DNA from: Euglena gracilis
Taxonomy: Eukaryota > Euglenida > Euglenophyceae > Euglenales
Length of the DNA: 64,000 bases
NCBI GenBank assembly: GCA_039621445.1
Contig: CP154955.1
Coordinates: 2,572,619 to 2,636,618 of the forward strand
Reading direction: 5' to 3'
Notes under the pieces: generated by a model
Database searches by the model: none
What the model saw: the letters and a program-made list of their open reading frames with translations, nothing else
Told to the model about the DNA's origin: nothing
Shown: positions 22,032 through 31,950 of the stretch, one piece after another
Layout of the letters: each line of letters opens with the position of its first letter
Position numbering within the stretch: the stretch's first letter is position 1
Program-made: the position numbers and the translations under genes

Positions 22032-22475
22032 TTGCAAGAATTCAAATCACCTGGCTATAGTGCTGGTGATCGTGTATGGGTTCGGAATAGCCGAATCCGT
22101 ATGCAAGCTTTCAACCTAGACCCCCTCTGGCTCGGGCCTCGTGAAATTCTCGAACGCGTTGGCAACAGTGGCCGCTATAGGGTGGCACTGCCCAACGGGA
22201 TCGAGGATGTTCACATGGATGATTCCAAGCCATACCTTTCCCTGCCTAATGGCAAAGCACTCCCGTGCCTTTATTTCAAGCGCCGTTCCAAGTTACCCGA
22301 AACGGATGATTTTGTGGTAGACAAAATTCTCGATCACAAATTGATCGGGGAGCCTATTACTGGAAAGTCAGGAGGAAAGGCTATGGACCAGAGGAGGACA
22401 CCTGGGAGCCAGCCTCCAGTTTTATTGGTTAAGTCCAACAGGACTGGAAGCTGTGGAATAAAAGAAGTAACATAG
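22032..22475 (+). pseudogene. Integrase C-terminal (GPF/Y-like) region and chromodomain of the large element
   Basis: SAGDRVWVRNSRI and LDPLWLGPREILERVGNSG form the SH3-like integrase tail. FVVDKILDHKLIGEPI starts a chromodomain. The second half sits one frame over: YYWKVRRKGYGPEEDTWEP, an almost textbook chromodomain end (Trp-Lys-Gly-Tyr and EEDTWEP). One base change of frame near 22365 separates the two. This places the element among chromoviruses, whose chromodomain recognises methylated histone H3 in better-known members. Confidence 0.85.
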
Positions 22476-22560
22476 ACATTTCCGTGAATTATTTTGAAAT
22501 CGGCCTATAGGCCTTTTCCTCCCCTCTCTGTGTGTTTCTCCCAACCACAATTCATTTCTC

Positions 22561-22577
22561 TCTTCTTTTTCTACAGC
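22561..22577 (+). promoter_or_regulatory. Possible splice acceptor before the 3' ORF
   Basis: CTCTTCTTTTTCTACAG: a pyrimidine tract ending CAG, 40 bases before the ATG at 22617. A spliced subgenomic mRNA from the LTR would place the 3' ORF under the LTR promoter. Confidence 0.4.
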
Positions 22578-22616
22578 TCATAAAGCTACCTTTTTCTGTT
22601 TTTGGTCCCCGGACCG

Positions 22617-24497
22617 ATGCAAGACCCAGGGCGCGGCCCAGGCCCGCCACCTATACAGTGTGCTCTCCCTCCCTACCCCCCCACACGCCTATGCGGCGGC
22701 CCCACCAGCCCAAGGGGCGCCCGCGTATGCGGTATATCAACCCCCTCCAGTCGCTTATGTGGCTCAGGCACAAATGCCACCCCCCCTCAAATGGCTCAGG
22801 CACAAATGCCACCCCCCCCCCCCTCCAGTGGTTCAGGCACAAATGCCATACCCCTCTCAGGCACAAATGCCGCCCCCCTCTCAGGCGCAACCGCCACCAG
22901 TCGCTCATGCGGCCCCCGTGCCAATGGGAGCTGCATATGCGGCACAGCCTCAACAGGCGTATCAAGTTCCAATGGAACAACCACACCCTCAGCAGGTACA
23001 TAAAATTCCAATGGAACAACAACAGTATGCGAGGCAGGTACAGGCACCTCCAATGGAGCAGGCACATTATGCCATGCCTGGTCCCTCACCTCACATCCTG
23101 TATACACCACAGTACGTTATGACTCAACAACCCCAAACGAAACCCCAATCTCAAACCGTACAGGGTGTCACATACCAGGTACACGCCGTACAGGCGATGC
23201 CCCCTCCTGCTGCTCTACCCGGTCGGGAGTCTGCGGCCCAGACTGCAGTCAGCAGCAGTAGTATATCAGCTTATGCGATCCCTGCAGTGCATGAGACGCC
23301 CCAGCCAGCACCAACGGTGCCATACCCCGCATTCACCGCAGAATTGATGAATCTTGCAGAGAAAACTCTGCGGACTGCCCTGCGCGTTAGCGAACTCGAA
23401 AGAGCAGACCCCTCCTTACAAGTGATGTGGGATACCCAGTGTCGTCAGATTTTGGGCCTGGCCAATAGGCCTATTGCACAATGGTGCGCTTGTGGCCAAA
23501 CTCAGATGACAGGAAAGGTGCACTTCATGCCTGGGGAAGATCCCCCTGACGTGAGCATGTGTACACTCGGTATCCATGTACCGCCGATGCCGCGGATCCG
23601 TCATCACACAGGTGCATTCACCGAAAACATGCAGGAGCATAGCCTCCCAGTGGAGGAAAGTGAGGCGGGAGATATCCAAGGACCAATGGTGCAGCCATCG
23701 CGAATTTTTCGCGAACCCCAATCCCCACCTCGTATGCCAAGACCACCTCCACAAGAATATCGGGAACCCTCAACACAATAAGTGTATCAGTCAACGACGC
23801 AATCGTCAATGGCACTACCACCATTCCCATTTCCAGCACATCTGGTAGCTGGAAGTCAGTTGCCCCCACAACGAGACCAGCCGGTGGATCAGGAGCCTGG
23901 ATCAGGCCGAGGCCGAAGGACATATGGCTGTGGAAGAGGATGTACGACAACGGTACATGAACCCCTTCCAGAAACCCGCTTCACATCACCTCAGCAAGCC
24001 ATCCAGTACTACCAAACCCTGTAACAGCTCCAGGGCCCACAGTCTGCAGAACGCAGATATGCGTCACAGCCATACAGGCCGGCAGACCTGGGGAAACGGG
24101 GTAGACCAGAATCTTCATCCCCAATGCGGAGACCAAAACCCCCAGCCCCAGCCCCAGCCAGACAGGCTACCCCTTCACAGCAACGTCGGGCATCGGGTGG
24201 CCAACAGGAAGCACCCCCTCCCGTGCCCGTACTGTTTGCCGTGCCGGCCAAGCCAGCGCCAATGGCGCAACCCCCCAGACCGGTGCCAGCAAAAGCAGCA
24301 GCGCCGGCAGCTACAGCAGCGCCAACCGCGCCACGGCCTGTAACAGCGCCAACGGCGCCACAGCCTGTAACAGCATTAATGGCGCCACGTCAGGAGACAC
24401 CAGTACCTCCAGGCCAACAGTTCCTGAACCCACTCAGCAGCAGCTCGAGTAAGCCGATCTGGCCCAAAGAGCCCATAGGGCGGAAATCGAGCAGATA
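22617..24497 (+). pseudogene. Extra 3' ORF downstream of pol (Pro/Gln-rich, unknown function)
   Basis: ATG 22617 starts MQDPGRGPGPPPIQCALPP. In the C-run 22674-22682 the frame moves to frame 1, which is open to 23779. Stops near 23779 and 24022 and one shift follow before the last part (24124-24497). The N-terminal third is a Pro/Gln/Met repeat (QAQMPPP units, 22770-22900, and PMEQ repeats). The middle is helical (LNLAEKTLRTALRVSELE-like) with CRQILGLANRPIAQWCACG. No signal peptide or membrane segment is seen, so it is not an evident envelope. The same protein family occurs in the relic at 3769-5599, which argues that it is a normal part of this element family. Confidence 0.6.
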
Positions 24498-25534
24498 ATT
24501 TTCTGCATCGAGAAGCCAACAGGCTCGGCGTACAATTACCCGATGGGTGCACGCAAACCTGGGAGTCGCCCGACTATGATGTCGATGAGCCTGAAAGACA
24601 ACTTGTAAATTTTGAACCTCCGATACTGGAGATAGTGTAAACTCCTGAAGTAGATTACGTTCGGGAGATCAGACCCCTGACTCCCAGGAAATGGCCATCT
24701 GTGCCATAGATTTCCCAGGCCTACAGGCCACAGGTCCATGGATCCTGTTCAGACCTTACCATCAGGCCTATAGGCCCTGTATTCGGTATCCATCCAAGGC
24801 ACATCTGCCATTATGTATTTTTACTAGCATATGGTCCCCCTCTCTTTTGGCTATCACCCGTTCTATCGAGGTATAAGCCTCTGGGGATACCCCATCGACA
24901 ACATCGTGTCCGCGTCGCGCTGTGAAGCCTTCCCTCAGCGGTATATGCCGCCAGTAAGAAGACGCACAGCGTACAGCGCGCACACCGTAATAATAGATCC
25001 CAACTTGTTACTTTTCGGCCATAAGGCCCCATAAGACTGCCAGACAGCAAAACTTCTGTCTAAGGTCTTTTGACCAGCCCCCCACTCCTCTCTCCTTTAC
25101 CCGCCTGGGCAAAACATCGCTGTCGCCGGCAGTTGGTTTTGTAAATAGGTCTTTCTCCCTGGTCAGATATGACTGGCCAGGTGCCCCCTCCTTCCACACC
25201 CCACCCTTCAATCTTTTCCAATTATGGAATGAGACCTCCCCGCGTGTCATAGACACACCCCAAATTGGGTGGATGGTATTCCCTGGAATGGAAACCTTCC
25301 AGCCCCATTTTCCATTGGGCTCTTCCACTTCCACCCCTTTGCCGCAATAAGTAGGCACCGCATAAGCGGTTAACCTCTTTTGCGCGTTATTGCGTTATTT
25401 TGCACCTTCCTTCCCAGACCCCTGGTGATAGCATAACCAAAAGCCGCATACGGCTCTGTGACAGGTCCCCGTCCCCAGGACTGTGTCTGGCATTCCGACT
25501 GGCCTAGTCCAGTAGGGAAATCGGGCATAGCCCT
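24498..25534 (+). other. 3' untranslated region of the large gypsy element
   Basis: No convincing coding. Contains several short palindromes built on GGCC (GGCCTACAGGCC at 24719-24730, AGGCCTATAGGCCCTG at 24764-24779), a word style also seen in the leader and near 22503. Confidence 0.5.
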
Positions 25535-25544
25535 GGGAGGGGGA
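25535..25544 (+). promoter_or_regulatory. Polypurine tract of the large gypsy element
   Basis: GGGAGGGGGA ends directly before TGTGTACC of the 3' LTR. Confidence 0.75.
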
Positions 25545-25977
25545 TGTGTACCAGGCAGCCGTAAGGCCATGGTACTGTGTATGTAGGTATAAGCCTACGG
25601 CCAGATATAGCTCTGAGCCCTATACACAGTACTATGCTAGGTGGTATTTCTAAAGATGGCCAACGGCCTGAATTAGGAATACCTAAACCTTATTCTGGTT
25701 CTCCTCTCCACAGGTGGTATTTTACTCCATTTTGGTATTTCATTCAAGACTTGATTTCCAAGTTTGATTTGTTTCATTTGAAGTCCGAAACGGACAGCCA
25801 AGTCACTTGGCATTTTTTTGTGTAGCCCATAGCCTTTCTCACCTGCCTTGTGCTCTGCCTCTTAATTGGGGGAAAGGGCTTTCCACTTTTATATTATTTT
25901 ATTCTTCCTTTTGATACTCCAACTTTTCACCTTGCGCACCGAAGGCCGAAGTCCAGGAAAAGGGTTGGACGTACACT
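25545..25977 (+). repeat. 3' LTR of the large gypsy element
   Basis: TGTGTACCAGG...GTACACT, followed by the target duplication GGGTT at 25978-25982. Longer than the 5' LTR by one block (about 25564-25600). Confidence 0.85.
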
Positions 25978-26140
25978 GGGTTCCCCTTTCTGGTTTGGAT
26001 GTTTTTCTTTTTCTGCTCATTTTTTGGGTGGGCTCACCATCTTCTTGTGCTTCGACTTCTTGGTCCATTCCTCCCCCTTCCTGTGTCGTGGGAGTCCGAG
26101 AACATTCGGGCTCCGCACTGCGAGATGGTGAGGCACTGTG

Positions 26141-27027
26141 CACCCCCCTTTGGGCCGTAATTAATAATCAAATAATGTGCTTGGAAGGCCCCAAAAATTT
26201 TTCACTGACCCAACTGTTGTACTTCTTCCACTTGCAAACCCGCATTTTTGCACCATAAAACCCCAGCCCCTCTGGCGCTGTGGGGTTTCCAGTGGGTGGT
26301 GTCCACCCCCCCCCTCTTGCAGAATTTCTTTGGTCAGGGAATTCACTCTTTCTGATGTCAAAGGTCTTTTACCAGCCAAAGACCATAACAAATTATTTTT
26401 GTGACCAACCATGTGGGCTGTCCTTTCCACATACTCTTTCAATAAATTCCAGGGGCTTATGAGGGGTGTGTGTGGCAAATTCAAAATTTCCTCTCATCTT
26501 GGGAACTGCCACCCTTTCCTTTGCAACAAAATGTAATTTTTTTTTCACGAAACTGATTTTTCGCTGTGTCCTGGCGAGATCAACCTCCCTGTGGAGGGAC
26601 ATAAGCCTCCAACAAATGTTGAGTCTGTTTCTGAGCTCTTTCACAGAGAGTTCTGAGAGGGGTTCTGATTGTCTGATGATGTTGTCTAGAAAATCAGTGG
26701 GGTCCCAAAAATGGGCATACTTGCAGACGTTGGCATTCCACTTTCTTTTCAATGGAGCCAGAAGAGGTGAAAAAATCAATGACCCAACCCTGGGAGTAAC
26801 AAGGCGGCTGCGTATGCATTTCGTGCAGTGTTGATGCTGTGAACAGCAAGATCAAGGATGGCCTCAGCCATCCTGTGGACTGTGCAGTCCTGCAGGGGCA
26901 CCCCCTTGTGCAACAATTGGCCCACCAAAGCCCTGAATGCTGAGACATATCTCTTGACAGGTTTTTTATGTAAGTGTCGATACTGGACATCGAAACTTCC
27001 TGGGATTGTAATATTTGCCTGACACAA
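26141..27027 (-). pseudogene. Tyrosine recombinase of the DIRS element, frame-broken
   Basis: Three stretches: 27027-26776 (IPGSFDVQYRHLHKKPVKRY and helical core), 26779-26393 (YAHFWDPTDFLDN, then LNICWRLMSLHREVDLAR with the first catalytic Arg) and 26484-26161 (SPWNLLKEYVERTAHMVGHK, PLTSERVNSLTKEIL, QRQRG, VKNFWGLPSTLFDY with the catalytic Tyr four residues after Ser-Thr). The H-x-x-R histidine is not clear (reads TPQR). This enzyme would replace integrase. Frame changes near 26780 and 26440. Confidence 0.75.
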
Positions 27028-27149
27028 TCAAGCAGGCCAAATTCCACCTTGGGGGGCATCTCCTCCCCCCAGCAGTTGGTGAACAGACCCCATTGGGGGG
27101 TACCAACAAAACTTTGCTGCCTGGCTGCCTGATTGACATTAATTGGCGC

Positions 27150-27460
27150 CACCATGATTTTGAAGCCCAGTATCAACAGACAAGTCAGGTCTGGGTTTAA
27201 CATTAATCTCTGAACCCACTGGGGAATGATGCTCCAGGGAGGGTTGGCATAGGCATAAACTGGGAGGAGACCCCTCAAATCTGCCTTCAAGGCATCCACC
27301 AACAAAGCCCCTTGGTGGGGACAAATGAACGTGGGAATTTTTTTGTTGCTCGGTGTGCAAAACATGTCCACCTCTGGGGTTATGTCTTTTCTGAAAAATT
27401 GAAGAATTTGGTGAAAGATGTTCAGGTTTAGGATATAATCCCCTGGGTCCTTTTGCTCCC
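27150..27460 (-). CDS. Dam-like domain of the DIRS element
   Basis: Part of the open frame 27479-26694. Reads ITPEVDMFCTPSNKKIPTF, then DALKADLRG, then VYAYANPPWSIIPQWVQRL and CLLILGFKIM. The NPPW motif is complete. This is the normal DIRS position, between RNase H and recombinase. The family is called Dam-like because of its resemblance to N6-adenine methyltransferases; activity is not shown. Confidence 0.8.
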
Positions 27461-27469
27461 TGGTCAGGG

Positions 27470-28480
27470 AGTCTGCCAATTACTCTTTTGTGGGAACCCA
27501 AACCACCTGCAAATTGATTTGCTTTTCGTGACAATGATACAGCAGTGGTTTTAAGATGGAATTTAGGTAAACCCCCCCCCCATTTAAATCGACCCCCCTT
27601 CTAAGCCGACCTACCCTTCCAAACCGACCCACTGCAGAATTTCAACCAAAAAAAAGAAATAAACCGACCCATGGCAAATTGGACGACAAACATGCACAAC
27701 ACAATGGAAGCCGCCAACGGAAAGAGCATCCATGCTCATTGAATAGTTAGTATTGATGACCCAAAATTGGGATTTACATCCAAAATTAGGCATTTGCTTC
27801 CAAATATTGGAGTTTACACCTCAAATTGGGCATTTTCTTCCGAAAATTTGGTGTTGGAACCCAAAGATTACAAAATTAGGCAGATTGCACCCAAAATTAG
27901 GCAGTTTGCCACCAAAAATTGGATATTACACCCAAAATTCAACATTTGCCCCCAGAAATTAAGCATTTGCATCCCAAATTAGGCATTTGTCACTCAAAGT
28001 AAGGAATTGGCCGACAAAAATCGGCATTTGCCAATTGAAATTGCTTGCTAATATCAACCCGCTTCCGTCACGCGTCGTCCAGCCGTGTGCTCCCTCTGAA
28101 ACCGACCCCCCCCCGTCTAAACCGACCCCCTCCAGGATTTCTGCCAACCCAAAAGTCCTAAACCGACGGGTCGGTTTAAATGGGGGGGGTTTAGGTTTTT
28201 CTGCCTCCCCATTTTGTTAAATAACTCACAGCCACCTGGCTGTCAACATGAAACATTATTGTTTGTTTTGGTTTGGCCAGACTTTTTACTGTTTCCACTG
28301 ACATCAACTCTTATTGATTGATGTGAAGGATGTGCGGGTACCTCCAAAAATCCTGCACTTTTTGGCCTTAGTTTTTGTCCAGCCCCCCCCACTGCCAGGT
28401 GCTGCTGTCTGAGAACAGGTCCTGAGAGGCCTGGTATTGAAAAGCTCTGCCCACACCTGGCTGCAGAAACGCTTTTAACT
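27470..28480 (-). pseudogene. RNase H of the DIRS element, split by an insertion
   Basis: LFSDSSTWQWGG holds the first catalytic Asp (28390-28430). INxxELMSVETV holds the Glu after a stop, and MFHVDSQVAVSYLTKWGG the second Asp (28205-28260). The domain is then interrupted by 27567-28189 and resumes with QINLQVVWVPTKE, stop, LADSLTRE, the usual H/P-x-x-N-xADSLSR end. Without the insert, and allowing TTTA once, the two sides join in one frame. Confidence 0.8.
27567..28189. mobile_element. Short inverted-repeat element inside the DIRS RNase H
   Basis: Ends are a C-run and a G-run followed by the same word: CCCCCATTTAAATCGACC on the left and, inverted, GGTCGGTTTAAATGGGGG on the right. TTTA stands on both sides. 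The inside (27760-28045) is a degenerate tandem repeat of about 28 bp with the core CAAAATTAGGCA. ACCGACCC words recur at both ends. No ORF, so non-autonomous. Confidence 0.75.
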
Positions 28481-29439
28481 CCACAAATTGATCTTTGACC
28501 CCCTGGGGAATGGTTAGGGTATGGTCCCAACCCCACTTTGTGTTCAAATCCACCATTTTGCAAAGATGATCTGTCAGAATTCTGAGAAATGGCATTGAGA
28601 CTAAATAGCTTCTGACTTGCCCCACAATAGAACTGAGTTTTCTGCAGCTCATTTTTTGTGCTGTGAGCACTTTGCCTAGCTCCTTTCTTAATGATTTCAG
28701 TTTTTCCTGTGGAATTTCCAGCTGGCCTTTTTTTAAATTGACCAACTGGCCCAAATGCTTTATCTCCTGTGTGGGTTCCAGACAGGATTTGGGGACGTTT
28801 AATCTGAAACCTGCCAGTAAAAGGTCCTGTTTTTTTTTCTGCCAAATGCTGGGCTGCTGTCTTTTTTCTGTGGGCTAACAGCAAAATGTCGTCGAGGTAG
28901 ATGAAAACTACCTTTCCATCCTTTCTCCATTTTCTTTCCCAGACTCTCATGGAGTCATAAATTTTTGTGGCAGGCATCAGCTTGAAACTGCCAGGTTTCT
29001 CCCCCAACCAGCATGAAAACATATTTTTCTGAGCTGCTGTGCAGCTGTAGATGGAAATAAGCATCTTTCAGATCGATTTTTCCACAAAACCAGCCTTTTC
29101 TTAAATATGGGAAGATGTTTCCCATGTGCTCCAGTCTGAACTTCTGGGGAGTAAAGTGGAGACTTAACTGTCGACAATCTGAAATCAGTCTCTCATTTGT
29201 CTTTTCCCCTTCTTTTTTGGAAATGATGAAGTAAGGGACTGTTTTGCCTCTTCTGGGGGGATCTGCCTGATTGCCCCTGCACATTCGTATTCTCTCAGAA
29301 TTTTCTGGGCAGTCATTATTTCTTGGTGGGTTTTTTGCAGGGAAGTTTTAGGGACATTTGAGGGGGGAGGGGAAGATCTGCCATAACCCCTCCCCTTAAC
29401 AGGTTTAATACCTCGCTGCTGGCCCCTGCCTTTACCCAA
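28380..29439 (-). pseudogene. Reverse transcriptase of the DIRS element
   Basis: Motifs in order: KTVPYFIISKKEGEKTNERL with LISDCRQLS, then FCGKIDLKDAYFHLQL (first palm Asp), then, in the next frame, VVFIYLDDILLLAHRKK (YLDD active site). After another frame change GQLVNLKKGQLEIPQ is the DIRS-type N-x-x-KS/GxL motif after the palm. DLKDAYFH is typical of DIRS RT rather than of gypsy RT. At least two frameshifts. Confidence 0.85.
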
Positions 29440-30620
29440 TGGGGAATGCTGGCCTGCAGGACTTTGTAAGGGGGCACCCCTGGGTGTAATGTGTCTGGGG
29501 ATTCCACAGGCCCCATCACTGGGGTCCTTCCCCCTGGCTTCCCCATCACAGGGGTCACCCTTGGCTGCCCCATCACTGGGGCTGCAGCTGGCCCTGCCAT
29601 AGGGCTTTCCAAAGACAGGCTTTCCCCCTGTTTTTGAATGATGGGGGAAGGTCTGTGTCTGCTGTGGGGAAGTACATATAAAGCTGGGGTGTCTGGGCTA
29701 TTATCTTCTGGGTGGCCCTGTTGTAGCCAATCTTGGGCCTCCCCCCCGAGGGCTGATGTGGTGATCTTGAATGCAGTGGCCTCCACTATACTTTTGAATT
29801 TGAATCATATATTGGCCTCCAGTGGCCTCCTGACTTGGAATGAAATGGCCTCCACTGGCCTTGAGGTCTTGATGCCTCCACTGGCCTCCAATGGCCTCTT
29901 GATTTTGAATGTTTGAGAGAGCTGTGGGGTAAGTTGGGCATACCTTTCCCCAATGGCAGTTTTGCAGCCTGAGCTTCTGGCTTCCATAGCCTTGCAGCAG
30001 GGCTCCATGCCCTTGATGATAATGGCTGCCATACCATTGTTGAAAAGGGTCTCCATGCCCTTGATGTTGTCCATTTTTCCTTCGAGTATTCCCCCTGGGT
30101 GCGTGGTGGGGATGTGAAAACGGGGGGGGGGTGATCTGCCAGACCTGTCTTCCCATTTCTTTCCCTCTGGGCTTTTCTTTGTCTCCTCGATCGTCTGGCC
30201 ACCACTGTGCAGGGTCCATGGCCGTCGTTGAACTGTTGTATTCCAAATTTCTCTGGGAGATTGGTAGGAGGGGGGGTAGCGACGGCCACGGACTGGTGTT
30301 CGTCTTCCGCCCCGTCATCGTCTCCGGCGCCTGCTGCTCCTCCACTCGTCTCCATTTCTGGTTTCTTCCTTGGAATTCCTTTTAATGCTGCTTGACTGCT
30401 TGGTTCCATGTTGGTTGCTCCGGCGCCTGCTGGAACTCCATCATCTCCAGCTTCTGCTGCCTTCGCTGGGGTTCTTTTTTGCTCCGCTGGGCCGCCGGAC
30501 ACCAGGTATGTTGCATCTTTCATGGAAATCAAAGTTTTCTTCCTCCGCTTTTCTGTATCGTCTGAATTGCTTTTCCTCCTCTGTGTTGATTGGTCGATGT
30601 GGCGAACTTTTTTGAACTCT
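29440..30620 (-). pseudogene. Gag-like ORF of the DIRS element
   Basis: Minus-strand ORFs 30532-29786 and 29786-29316 in overlapping frames, preceded by a Lys/Glu-rich start (NTEEEKQFRRYRKAEEENFD) in the 30767 ORF. The first part is Ala/Gly/Pro-rich and acidic; then come repeats WRP/GHWRP (29790-29900) and PVMG repeats (29520-29590). No zinc knuckle or known fold is seen. Gag is inferred from its place before RT. Confidence 0.5.
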
Positions 30621-30790
30621 TTGTGCTAAAATTCTTTCTCCTTGAGGCCGAAGGGCAGAATTAGGAATCAGCCAACTCCGGCAAAAAAAAGCAGTAAGAA
30701 GCACCCCCCGCGCACGCACAAAAACACCAGAACAGAACAGCCGGCAAAGAAAGCAGGACCTCACCATCTCGCAGCCCGAATGGTCCAGAC

Positions 30791-31429
30791 GCCGCCATCC
30801 AACCAGCCAATTGGGGACAGACCAGAAGCGGGGCAGGCCAGCGAGCCCTCAGCCAAGGGGCACACAGGGAGCAGACAGGCAGACCCCCCCACAGCCCAAG
30901 AGAAGGGCAGCCCAGCCACCAGTGGAGGGCCACGCCGCGCATGCTAAAGCAACACCCTGACTCAACTTGATGCCCCCCAGTCACCCCTGCCACCTTTCCA
31001 CCCAGTCTATGCATTATTCATCCATATGCGTTGCAAACCGGTACTCAAAACAGACTGCATTGACAGTCAAGGGGGGGGGGGAAGAGGGGCAGGATTCGAC
31101 GGGGCAGGGGCAGGGATTCAGTGCATTACTCTTTTTTTTCTAACTCAAAAAGCCTGCCAGAAAACTGGCATAAAAAGGTGGTATTTTTCAGCCGATTTGG
31201 CGGCAAAGAACCCAAAAACCTCTCAAAAATGCCATCTTTTACAGTGGCCCCAACGATACAATTTTTCACAACCCTGTGGGGAGGGGTCATTTCTACTCTT
31301 CCAAAAACTCAGTCTTTTGGGGGGGATGATGGGGAAATGCGACAAAAAAGTCCAGTCCTGCAGTCTTGCGGGGTGGGGGGGGGTCACGTACCCCCCTCCA
31401 CCCCAGTGGTGAGGGGTCGCCCCCTTCCA
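30791..31429. other. Non-coding, no feature recognised
   Basis: Low-complexity sequence with G-runs and C-runs (31067-31081, 31375-31387). No ORF with coding character on either strand. Confidence 0.4.
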
Positions 31430-31950
31430 GGGGGGGGGAATAATTGATATCGGAGGCCTTCGGAAAAATTGCGGAAAAATTGCGGAAAAATTGCGGAAAT
31501 TGCGGAAAAATTGCGGAAAAATTGATATCGGGAATATACACATTTCTGCTTGAGGGGACGTATAAATTTTTCAATTGTGAGGTTCAGAACACCGCAACAC
31601 CCACGTCGATGCAGGCGAGCACAAACCAACGCGCTTGATGTTCTTTGCACAGGTGGGACGCACCCAATCCTGTGACCAGTGGTGCACCTGTGAGAAAAAT
31701 TGGTAAACTGGGGGGGGGAACAACAAAACACAATAGCACACCTGTTGATCCATTTGAAGAATGGCTTGAACTCATTGCATCTTCCATCTTCGGTGGTGGG
31801 AAAAAAATTCTGCGAAAAAAAAATGGGAAAAAATTGCGGAAAAATTGCGGAAAAATTGCGGAAAATTGCGAAAAATTGGGAAAAATTGCGGAAATTGCGA
31901 AAAATTGCGGAAATTGCGGAAAAATTGCGGATATCAATTTTCCCCCCCCC
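31430..31950. mobile_element. Inverted-repeat element with G-run/C-run ends and TTGCGGAAAAA repeats
   Basis: Left end GGGGGGGGAATAATTGATATCGG; right end inverted GCGGATATCAATTTTCCCCCCC. Next to each end lies a tandem array of the 11-mer TTGCGGAAAAA with length variants (31470-31525 and 31830-31930). No ORF. Confidence 0.7.

Larger units (their letters stand above)
6133..25977 (+). mobile_element. Ty3/gypsy-type chromodomain LTR retrotransposon, 19.8 kb including a nested element
   Basis: Bounded by direct LTRs (397 and 433 bp) with a polypurine tract before the 3' LTR and GGGTT on both sides. Internal order is Gag, protease, Dam-like domain, RT, RNase H, integrase, chromodomain, then an extra ORF; RT and RNase H before integrase is the Ty3/gypsy order. 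About 7,985 bp of its length is the nested element and its duplicated target. Without that it would be about 11.9 kb, long for the group because of the extra 3' ORF and UTR. Every ORF carries stops or frameshifts, so it is dead. Confidence 0.9.
26096..30790 (-). mobile_element. DIRS-type tyrosine-recombinase retrotransposon, about 4.7 kb
   Basis: Minus-strand order Gag-like, RT, RNase H, Dam-like domain, tyrosine recombinase, with no integrase and no LTR, is that of DIRS elements. The same word reads inwards from both ends: CATTCGGGCT then CTGCGAGATGGTGAGG at 26103-26133 (plus strand) and its reverse complement at 30757-30784. Inverted termini are a DIRS hallmark. Coding is broken by shifts and by the insertion at 27567-28189. 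Confidence 0.85.

Noticed and set aside
22660-23781. Reading the 3' ORF as an envelope gene
   Set aside because: No signal peptide, hydrophobic fusion peptide, membrane anchor or glycosylation pattern is evident.
11323-24497. Reassigned stop codons (for example TAA as Gln or TGA as Trp)
   Set aside because: Stops fall at positions expecting different residues (Trp, Gln, Asn in the DIRS RNase H end) and frameshifts are equally common, so decay explains them better.
26776-31950. CRISPR-like or prokaryotic defence arrays among the short repeats
   Set aside because: No regular repeat-spacer spacing, no cas genes, and the context is clearly eukaryotic transposons.
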